This document shows positions 1-5,057 of a stretch of 5,376 nucleotides of DNA, piece after piece; position 1 is the stretch's first letter; each line of letters starts with the position of its first letter. The position numbers and the translations under genes were made by a program. Location: NCBI GenBank assembly GCA_003221375.1, contig QHRI01000210.1:1-5376 (forward strand), given 5' to 3'. The notes under the pieces were generated by a model. That model saw nothing but the letters and a program-made list of their open reading frames with translations. It made no database searches and was not told where the DNA came from. This DNA comes from Verrucomicrobiota bacterium. Its GTDB lineage: Bacteria; Verrucomicrobiota; Verrucomicrobiia; Chthoniobacterales; UBA10450.

Positions 1-28
1 GATCAGAATTTTGCGCATTCTTGACCCA

Positions 29-70
29 GGATTTTAACCCGCAAATAGCGCGAATGAATACGAATAAAAA
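29..70. repeat. CGAAT-rich dispersed repeat, about 10-bp period
   Basis: Three successive decamers from 41 to 70 are variants of one another (gcaaatagcg, cgaatgaata, cgaataaaaa), preceded by a ttttaaccc segment. On the minus strand this reads as repeated ATTCG-type words ending in GGGTTAAAA. It lies just beyond the stop codon of the sulfotransferase-like gene and codes for nothing convincing. From memory, degenerate phrases of this kind (attcgtgttcattcg...ggtta) occur many times between genes in Verrucomicrobiota and some other environmental phyla; that is recall, not a search. The internal periodicity is seen directly; the dispersed nature is inferred. Positions 1-28 show nothing recognisable. 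Confidence 0.45.
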
Positions 71-84
71 TGTGTTCTTGGAGT

Positions 85-1155
85 CTACCCAGCCCGTTGC
101 ATCAAGTCGTTCCAAGAGGCTTGGATGGTAAGAGCCGGATCGAGCACGATCTCTTTCACCGTTTCCGTCATTTCATGTACGGCCTGGCAGAGCCGTCGCT
201 CGGTGGACTCGTCCGGCTTGGACAGATCGAAGTCGTTAGGCCTAAACTCCCGGCCAATATCAGAGGCGAAAACCTCGGTCCACGATGTTCCCCAGACTCG
301 TTGTGCAAATACATCGTTATCTGGCTGCCATTGTCTCTCGATGTGCGCCGCCAGCGCGGTAGTCAGCCCGCAGTAGCCGTTATCCGACCATCTTTTTTCT
401 TCAAGATATGCAGCGAGTTTCCTTTTGCATCGGACAGCCTGCAGCCAAGTGGGCCGCTTGCCCGGGCCTGCGATCAACTCTGATACGCGACGACCAACGG
501 CTATGGTAAATGGTCCGGCCGTCTGATTGCGATGGACATTCGCATCTGGAAACTTCGATGGGTCAATGCCGATGGCCCGGAGGAACTCCGGGATGATGCT
601 GCGAGCAATCGTTTCCCCGGTAAATGGACAGGCGATTAGCTCCGCATTGAAGGTGTCAGCTACATCGATCAAGTGAGAGTATCTAAGGCTCAGGCGCTGA
701 GTGAAGGCTTGAGCGAAAGCCTCGAACGGTTCGGAGCAGCGGCAACCTTTGACCACTTCCGCGTAACGCGAATTAATCGATTGCGGTTGGTTGCGCGGAA
801 ACAAGACAAGCTTCGGGTCGAGATTGAGCTTCCCGATCCGATTGAAGAATTCCTCCGCACACGCTCTCCTGGTTAAAAGCCCTTCCAAGACTTCCGAGGA
901 AATAACAACTGCTTTGCACGACGTTTCCTCGAGCGATCGGGCAAATTTAGCAGCCACCAACTGTTGATGGTCAGGTACATCCTTTCCACAGAGCAGCCTA
1001 ACGATTGCGTGGTGCCCGCCCTGATTGGCACCGCTTTGCGGCACGAAGTAGCTCTGCTTCAACAACTCGGCCCGATTTTCCTTCAAGAACCATTGGATCG
1101 CGCTGGAGCCAGTTTTGTGTGGTCCGATGTGGATATAGCAGATGCGTTTTGCCAT
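85..1155 (-). CDS. Sulfotransferase-like protein (PAPS-type P-loop)
   Basis: Probable sulfotransferase moving a sulfuryl group from PAPS to an unknown acceptor; bacterial relatives are often linked to polysaccharide or lipid sulfation. The 356-residue protein opens with a beta strand and the 5'-phosphosulfate-binding loop HIGPHKTGSSAIQ (residues 9-21, Lys14 the expected key residue). ISSE at 85-88 and the strand-helix LFPRNQPQSINSRY (118-131, Arg121 with Ser126 or Ser129) fit the second PAPS-binding region. An Asn-rich NVHRNQTAG stretch (206-214) resembles a segment seen in this family. There is no signal peptide or membrane segment, so it is likely cytoplasmic. The ATG at 1155 places the P-loop about 8 residues in, as usual. 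Length fits the family. It lies 81 bp downstream of the DUF885 gene on the same strand but has its own -10 box. No glycosyltransferase or PAPS-synthesis gene is nearby, so the acceptor cannot be inferred. Family assignment is good; enzymatic activity is inferred. Confidence 0.85.
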   Translation of the reverse strand: MAKRICYIHIGPHKTGSSAIQWFLKENRAELLKQSYFVPQSGANQGGHHAIVRLLCGKDVPDHQQLVAAKFARSLEETSCKAVVISSEVLEGLLTRRACAEEFFNRIGKLNLDPKLVLFPRNQPQSINSRYAEVVKGCRCSEPFEAFAQAFTQRLSLRYSHLIDVADTFNAELIACPFTGETIARSIIPEFLRAIGIDPSKFPDANVHRNQTAGPFTIAVGRRVSELIAGPGKRPTWLQAVRCKRKLAAYLEEKRWSDNGYCGLTTALAAHIERQWQPDNDVFAQRVWGTSWTEVFASDIGREFRPNDFDLSKPDESTERRLCQAVHEMTETVKEIVLDPALTIQASWNDLMQRAG

Positions 1156-1161
1156 TCGAGA

Positions 1162-1167
1162 ATTATA
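1162..1167 (-). promoter_or_regulatory. Perfect -10 box (TATAAT), possible leaderless promoter
   Basis: On the minus strand TATAAT is followed by TCTCGA and then the ATG of the sulfotransferase-like gene at 1155. Six nucleotides between a -10 hexamer and the start codon puts the expected transcription start at or beside the A of the ATG, which would give a leaderless mRNA. No Shine-Dalgarno sequence precedes the ATG. No good -35 is visible at 17-18 bp spacing (GGCCCT or GGGCCC), so the promoter is supported by the -10 alone. Confidence 0.45.
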
Positions 1168-1236
1168 ACTCGGCGCGTCAATCCAGGGCCCGTTCTCCCA
1201 ACGGTAAGACCATTCGAAAGCGACTACTTCTGCAGC

Positions 1237-3060
1237 CTACGCTTTCTTTTGTCGGATATAATCGTTCACTTGTTCCTCAAGAATCTCGAGGGGCAACGAG
1301 CCATTTTTTAGGACAGCTTCATGAAACTCTCGCTGATCAAATTTCTCTCCCAGTTCTTTCTGTGCACGCGCCCGCAGTTCCTGAATCTTTAGCATCCCTA
1401 CTTTGTAGGCGCATGCCTGACCAGGTGCGACGATGTAACGTTCGATCTCAGATTTAACTTCTTTCTCGCCCATGCCGGTTTTCTCGCGCATGTAAGCGAT
1501 CGCTTGTTCGCGGGTCCAGCGTTTTGCATGGATTCCCGTATCGACGACCAATCGGACCGCGCGGAAAAGTTCGTCACGAAGACGTCCCAAATCTCCGAAT
1601 GGATCGTTGTCGTACCACCCGACTTGTTTCGCCAGCCATTCGCAGTAAAGCGCCCAGCCTTCGATGTAAGCCGTGAACGGCAGTACTTTGCGAAATTGTG
1701 GAACGCCTTTGAGCTCCTCGGCCGTGGAGAGCTGCCAATGATGTCCCGGCACACCCTCATGATATGCGAGTGTCGGCATGCCCCATTTTGGCACTTCATT
1801 CATGTCGCGCAGGTTTGCGAAGAAAATCCCTGGCCGGCTGCCATCCATGGCGGCAATATCGTAATACGCGCCCGGAGCAGTTGCTTCTTTAAACTCCGGA
1901 ACGCGGCGAACTTCGATCTTCGCGTGCGGAGTTGTGAAAAATAATTCCTTCGACGAGCGCTCTGTCGCTTGCGTGATCAACTGCGTATACCTCGCCAATG
2001 CTTCGGCACGTCCTTTGTCATCATTTGAATAAAGAAAGCGCGGATCTTTTCCCAGCTTGTCCATCGCCTCTCCGATCGGTTGACCGGCAAAGCCGTTTGC
2101 GTCGAGGATTGCTCGCATCTCATCTTCGATGCGAGCGACCTCGCGCAGGCCAAGCTCATGCACTTCATCCGGCTTAAGCGTGGTGGTCGTGTTCTCGTGT
2201 AGCTTGTAGGCGTAAAAGGCGTCGCCGTCCGGCAACTTCCAGACGCCGTCGTCGGTTGTCGTTTTTGGCAAAACTTCACGAAAATAATCGATCAGTTTTT
2301 GATAAGCGGGATAAACGTTGCTGGTAATCGCCGATTCAACACGCGCTTGAAAGTCGGCGCGCTGTACGTCGGTCAACTTGTCAATTTTAGCAGCACGTGT
2401 TTTGAAAGATGTCGCCAGAATATTTTCCGAAGCAGGCTTGCCGACGAATTCGGTCATTTCCTTGAGCACTTCCTCAACCACGAATCGCGGGGGCAGGATT
2501 TGCTTTTGCTCTCGAATTTTTAAACCATCGAGGAGTTGATCGAATTTTTTCGGCAAAGCATCCAGCCGCATCACGTAGTAATTGCAATCTTTTGGGTTCG
2601 ACATCCGGTGTGTATTCGCCATGAAAGACGGAAACTGGTTCTGAACACCAAAAAGCTGGTTGACCGGATAATCATGCCATTGCCACTTTTCGCCTTCGGC
2701 TTGTATTCGCAGAAACCAATCCAACACGCGTGTGGAAAGCTTTTGCGACGGCGATTGGCGATCGAGCGGATACTGGTGAAGCTGGGCCATGTCGCGCTTC
2801 CACCTGTCGAATTCGCGCTGTTGATGCGCGGGTGATTCGTCGTCGAGTTTCCCGTTATGACTGGTAATGCCGAACTGCTCGACCAAACCGAGCGTTGAGA
2901 GGATCTCCGGATGATCAAAAAGAATCTCGGCAAAGACCTTTTCGTAAAACAGATTCAAACTCCACGGCCGGAACCAAATTAAGTTGGTAAGGAAAACCGC
3001 AATCGCGATCGCGCTGATGGCGATTATCGCGCCGAACCATTTGAGGATTCGCTTAAACAT
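1237..3060 (-). CDS. DUF885 family protein, membrane-anchored metallopeptidase-like
   Basis: Member of the DUF885 family (COG4805-type), regarded as zinc-peptidase-like but poorly characterised. The 607-residue protein begins with a basic MFKRILKW stretch and one hydrophobic segment (about 9-30) with no clear cleavage site, suggesting a signal anchor with the body outside the cytoplasm. The family core is intact: HEGVPGHH at 434-441 (His434, Glu435, His440, His441), EGWALY at 467-472, a DTGIHAKRW segment at 507-515, and RYIVAPGQACAYKVG at 541-555, close to the usual RYi..PgQA.sYk.G. Length is normal for the family, and no frameshift or internal stop is seen. The substrate is unknown. The ATG at 3060 is the only usual start after the in-frame TAG at 3094-3096 (minus strand). 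An AGGAGG lies 23 nt upstream, too far for normal use. Divergent from the membrane-protein gene at 3244. Family call is firm; peptidase activity is inferred. Confidence 0.9.
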   Translation of the reverse strand: MFKRILKWFGAIIAISAIAIAVFLTNLIWFRPWSLNLFYEKVFAEILFDHPEILSTLGLVEQFGITSHNGKLDDESPAHQQREFDRWKRDMAQLHQYPLDRQSPSQKLSTRVLDWFLRIQAEGEKWQWHDYPVNQLFGVQNQFPSFMANTHRMSNPKDCNYYVMRLDALPKKFDQLLDGLKIREQKQILPPRFVVEEVLKEMTEFVGKPASENILATSFKTRAAKIDKLTDVQRADFQARVESAITSNVYPAYQKLIDYFREVLPKTTTDDGVWKLPDGDAFYAYKLHENTTTTLKPDEVHELGLREVARIEDEMRAILDANGFAGQPIGEAMDKLGKDPRFLYSNDDKGRAEALARYTQLITQATERSSKELFFTTPHAKIEVRRVPEFKEATAPGAYYDIAAMDGSRPGIFFANLRDMNEVPKWGMPTLAYHEGVPGHHWQLSTAEELKGVPQFRKVLPFTAYIEGWALYCEWLAKQVGWYDNDPFGDLGRLRDELFRAVRLVVDTGIHAKRWTREQAIAYMREKTGMGEKEVKSEIERYIVAPGQACAYKVGMLKIQELRARAQKELGEKFDQREFHEAVLKNGSLPLEILEEQVNDYIRQKKA

Positions 3061-3083
3061 GTGCTCGCGTTGGTAGTGGAACG

Positions 3084-3089
3084 CCTCCT
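3084..3089 (-). promoter_or_regulatory. AGGAGG (perfect anti-SD complement) misplaced 23 nt from the start
   Basis: On the minus strand a perfect AGGAGG lies upstream of the DUF885 gene, with 23 nt between it and the ATG at 3060. Normal spacing is about 5-9 nt. The intervening bases contain no ATG, GTG or TTG in the gene's frame, so moving the start does not rescue it. It may be chance, may act through a folded leader, or may mark an atypical start. The hexamer is seen; any function is doubtful. Confidence 0.25.
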
Positions 3090-3135
3090 GTAGCTATGAT
3101 GCAGCGGTTGTCCATCTTGGATTCAAGAGTTTATC

Positions 3136-3160
3136 GTACGCCCACATAGGACTGGGCGAC
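3136..3160. other. Inverted repeat / hairpin in divergent intergenic region
   Basis: CGCCCA (3139-3144) and TGGGCG (3153-3158) form a perfect 6-bp stem around the 8-nt loop CATAGGAC. Two further pairs (G3136-C3160 and T3137-A3159) extend it if A3138 is bulged. It sits mid-way between two divergent genes, so it cannot be a terminator for either. An operator-like protein site or a structured leader is possible. The pairing is read directly; function is inference. Confidence 0.35.
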
Positions 3161-3165
3161 ATTGA

Positions 3166-3179
3166 ATGACGAAAGTCAT
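3166..3179. other. Inverted repeat ATGAC-GAAA-GTCAT
   Basis: A perfect 5-bp inverted repeat flanks GAAA, which in RNA would be a C(GAAA)G tetraloop, a notably stable cap. It begins 6 bp after the previous hairpin and lies 64 bp before the ATG of the membrane-protein gene at 3244. As DNA it could be a small dimeric-regulator site; as RNA it could be a short stem-loop. The short stem leaves chance as a real possibility. Confidence 0.3.
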
Positions 3180-3229
3180 GTGAAGTGTATGCACGCATTT
3201 GCGAGATAGCTTTGCCGTGAAATTTTGAT

Positions 3230-3235
3230 TATAGC
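3230..3235 (+). promoter_or_regulatory. -10-like hexamer (TATAGC) just before the start at 3244
   Basis: TATAGC, within gattatagcc, lies 8 nt before the ATG at 3244. The predicted transcription start therefore falls at about the start codon, the same geometry as upstream of the sulfotransferase-like gene. No Shine-Dalgarno precedes this ATG (the bases just before it are ccacagctg). The -35 position at 17-bp spacing reads TAGCTT, a poor match, so this is a tentative leaderless promoter. Confidence 0.3.
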
Positions 3236-3243
3236 CACAGCTG

Positions 3244-3903
3244 ATGACCGCTTCGCCGGGGCATATTGACAAACCCGAACCGCGCGGGCAGGCCGTGCTG
3301 GCCTTCCTGGCAATCAGCGCAATTTACCTGGCGCTGCCACGCGACCTGGTGGTCGGACCGATTTGGTTATTGCCTACGCTGATCATCATTTTACTTGTGC
3401 CAACAGTGGTGAGTCACCGCGTAGGCAGGCAATCACTGAATCGCACGCTTGGATTTGTAATTAACGGAATCACAACGCTGGCCCTCATCGGATCGGTCAT
3501 TCTGCTTGTGCGCGCGCTGCCCGGCCACCGCGAATCCCCGGTGCGGCTGCTGCGTTCAGGTGGACTCCTCTGGCTCACGAACGTGATCGTCTTTGGACTC
3601 TGGTATTGGCGGCTGGACGGCGGCGGTCCGACGTTGCGGCAGAAGGAAAAAAAGTTTGGCAGCACAAGCTTTCTCTTTCCTCAAATGCAGATCCCGCATG
3701 ACGAACGCTCAGAATTTGAGTGCATGCGTTGGAGACCGCGCTTTATCGACTATCTGTTTGTCGCTTTCACACAGAGCTCCACCTTTGGTCCAACGGACGC
3801 GCCATTGCTCGCCCCCTGGGCAAAGGTCTTGGCGATGGTTCAGATTTTAATTTCCCTCACCATTGTTGTCCTGCTGATTTCGCAGGCAGTCGGTGGTCTG
3901 TAG
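3244..3903 (+). CDS. Conserved multi-pass membrane protein with pore-like segment
   Basis: Function unknown. The 219-residue protein has about five hydrophobic segments: roughly 17-33, 36-54, 72-92, 107-123 and 193-216. A basic loop follows the second one, and a polar loop of about 70 residues lies between the last two. I recognise the pattern from an uncharacterised family: a WYWRLDGGGP turn after the fourth helix (120-129), FLFPQM (143-148), and YLFVAFTQSSTFGPTD (170-185) followed by PWAKVLAMVQ (191-200) and a final helix. The order of an aromatic and Thr/Ser-rich short helix, a Gly-Pro-Thr-Asp turn and a long last helix recalls the pore loop and inner helix of two-helix ion channels, but the K+ filter TVGYG is absent. 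Channel activity is therefore speculation. The ATG at 3244 has no Shine-Dalgarno; TATAGC lies 8 nt upstream. It is divergent from the DUF885 gene and 123 bp before the next gene on the same strand. Confidence 0.8.
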   Translation: MTASPGHIDKPEPRGQAVLAFLAISAIYLALPRDLVVGPIWLLPTLIIILLVPTVVSHRVGRQSLNRTLGFVINGITTLALIGSVILLVRALPGHRESPVRLLRSGGLLWLTNVIVFGLWYWRLDGGGPTLRQKEKKFGSTSFLFPQMQIPHDERSEFECMRWRPRFIDYLFVAFTQSSTFGPTDAPLLAPWAKVLAMVQILISLTIVVLLISQAVGGL

Positions 3904-3922
3904 GCATCGCGTCTGCTCACAA

Positions 3923-3937
3923 TTCGCGATACGCGAA
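3923..3937 (+). terminator. Short GC hairpin after the membrane-protein gene, weak terminator candidate
   Basis: TTCGCG (3923-3928) and CGCGAA (3932-3937) form a perfect 6-bp stem with loop ATA, beginning 20 bp after the stop codon at 3901-3903. No T-run follows directly. The nearest T-rich stretch is the (TTTC)3TT tract at 3956-3969, about 18 nt further on. This is not a textbook intrinsic terminator and may instead be a regulatory stem for the gene at 4027. A TATAAC hexamer at 3942-3947 just after it could be a -10 for that gene, but no good -35 is visible. Confidence 0.25.
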
Positions 3938-3950
3938 ATTCTATAACACG

Positions 3951-3999
3951 TCCTGTTTCTTTCTTTCTTAGTCCTTGTTCGAGTTCCTTTTCTGTTTTC
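3951..3999 (+). other. Pyrimidine-rich intergenic tract
   Basis: The 123-bp gap between the membrane-protein gene and the cobalamin-binding-type gene is strongly C/T-biased on the plus strand here, including the microrepeat (TTTC)3TT at 3956-3969. If transcribed it would be a mostly unstructured leader. No cobalamin-riboswitch core is recognisable in the gap. Function is unknown. Confidence 0.35.
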
Positions 4000-4026
4000 G
4001 CGCCGAGAAACCGCATACAGTAGGAA

Positions 4027-4956
4027 GTGATCCGCATCGTTTCGTTGTTGCCCGCTGCCACCGAGATCGCGGCCGCGCTCGGTTTGATGGAACACGTGGT
4101 GGGTGTTTCGCATGAATGCGATTTCCCGGAAGAAGCAACTGCGCGGCCACGGATCACACATTGCCCAGTGCACAATGCAGACCTTGCGAGTGCCGAAGTC
4201 GATCAATGGGTTCGAAGGGCGTTACGTGACAAAGGGACAATTTATACAATCGACGAACCGCTCCTGCATGAGCTACGTCCGGACGTAATTCTCACCCAAA
4301 AACTGTGCGACGTTTGCGCGGTCGGTTATGGTACGGTTGCGCGGCTGGCCGAGACTTTGCCAGGGCCGCCAAAGGTAGTGAATCTCGAGCCAACAAGTCT
4401 CTCGGATATATTCGATGATATTCGACGGGTGGCGGAAGCGTGTGGCGTGGCTGAGCACGCCCATGGCGTTATAGCAGCGTTTTCGGAGCGTGTTGAAGCC
4501 GTGCGGCGCCGAGCGGATCGCATTTCGCATCGACCACACTTCTTTTTGATGGAATGGGTGGATCCGCCGTTTTGCTCGGGTCATTGGGGACCGGAGCTCG
4601 TCGATATTGCCGGCGGCCGTGATTCGTTAGGCCGCAGGAATCGGCCTTCGGCGCAAGTCGATTGGCGGCAAGTCATCGATGCGTGTCCCGAAATTATCGT
4701 GCTTGCTCTCTGCGGCTACCATATCAATCGTGCGCGACGTGATTACGAGCTGCTCAAGGCCTTTCCTGATTTTGAGTCACTTCGCGCGGTGCGTAGTGGC
4801 GAGATTTATGTCGTAAATGCGAGCGCGTACTTCGCGCGACCAGGGCCGCGCATTGTTGACAGCCTTGAGATTCTCGCTGGAATTCTGCATCCACAAGAAT
4901 TTCCCGAATTTGTTTCACGTGGGCCTGATGATCCACGCGTTGTCCGGGTAGGCTAA
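4027..4956 (+). CDS. Cobalamin-binding-type ABC substrate-binding-fold protein, no signal peptide
   Basis: Belongs to the periplasmic-binding family COG0614/PF01497, in the branch usually annotated as cobalamin-binding protein and related to BtuF. The 309-residue protein starts directly with the first domain strand, VRIVSLLPAATEI-like (residues 2-14). Further hallmarks are GVSHECDFP (26-34), TQKLCDVCAV (90-99, with Cys94 and Cys97), the MEWVDPPFCSGHWGPEL block (175-191) and YFARPGPRIVDSLEIL (268-283). All are typical of the branch, and length is normal. There is no signal peptide or lipobox, so as written it is cytoplasmic, and no btuC/btuD-like permease or ATPase gene is in view; a BtuF transport role is therefore not established. 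The start is GTG at 4027, fixed by an in-frame TAG at 4021-4023 and by alignment of the N-terminal motif. AGGAA directly abuts the GTG, too close for a normal Shine-Dalgarno. TACAGT at 4016-4021 is a weak -10-like hexamer. Confidence 0.88.
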   Translation: MIRIVSLLPAATEIAAALGLMEHVVGVSHECDFPEEATARPRITHCPVHNADLASAEVDQWVRRALRDKGTIYTIDEPLLHELRPDVILTQKLCDVCAVGYGTVARLAETLPGPPKVVNLEPTSLSDIFDDIRRVAEACGVAEHAHGVIAAFSERVEAVRRRADRISHRPHFFLMEWVDPPFCSGHWGPELVDIAGGRDSLGRRNRPSAQVDWRQVIDACPEIIVLALCGYHINRARRDYELLKAFPDFESLRAVRSGEIYVVNASAYFARPGPRIVDSLEILAGILHPQEFPEFVSRGPDDPRVVRVG

Positions 4957-4993
4957 CGAATCTTCGCCACTACCGGGCCGACCGTCGAAATTC

Positions 4994-5051
4994 TGTAGAG
5001 GCAGCCGTGTCGGCTGCAAAGCGCCGGATTGTGGGCGACACCGCCACTACA
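4994..5051. repeat. Palindromic intergenic repeat element (TGTAG...CTACA)
   Basis: The 58-bp element begins with TGTAG (4994-4998) and ends with its reverse complement CTACA (5047-5051). G5000-C5002 pairs with G5043-C5045, and GTGTCG (5007-5012) pairs with CGACAC (5036-5041), giving a long bulged stem. A competing perfect local hairpin is GCAGCCG (5001-5007), loop TGT, CGGCTGC (5011-5017). The element fills most of the gap between two convergent genes, so it could end transcription from either side or be a REP-like dispersed palindrome. I recall similar sequences as multicopy intergenic repeats in soil Verrucomicrobiota genomes, but that is recall. No T-run of an intrinsic terminator follows the local hairpin on either strand. 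Confidence 0.55.
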
Positions 5052-5057
5052 ACCCGC

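Noticed and set aside
70..483. Open frame of 137 codons on the plus strand
   Set aside because: It lies almost wholly antisense to the sulfotransferase-like gene, whose frame carries clear family motifs; this frame has no recognisable domain and no ribosome site.
1190..1204. Hairpin CCGTT-CTCCC-AACGG downstream of the DUF885 gene, considered as its terminator
   Set aside because: The stem is only 5 bp and no T-run follows it on the minus strand; likely chance.
1005..1457. Plus-strand open frame of 150 codons spanning the gap between the two minus-strand genes
   Set aside because: It overlaps both recognised genes in antisense, has a basic, low-complexity composition and no family resemblance.
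3904..4026. Possible cobalamin riboswitch upstream of the cobalamin-binding-type gene
   Set aside because: The gap is 123 bp, pyrimidine-rich, and contains no recognisable B12-box core; it is too short for a full riboswitch.
4022..4026. AGGAA as ribosome binding site for the GTG at 4027
   Set aside because: It directly abuts the start codon, leaving no room for normal pairing geometry.
3840..4206. Minus-strand open frames across the gap before 4027
   Set aside because: They cover the end of one good plus-strand gene and the start of another, and their composition is Arg/Thr-rich without any domain.
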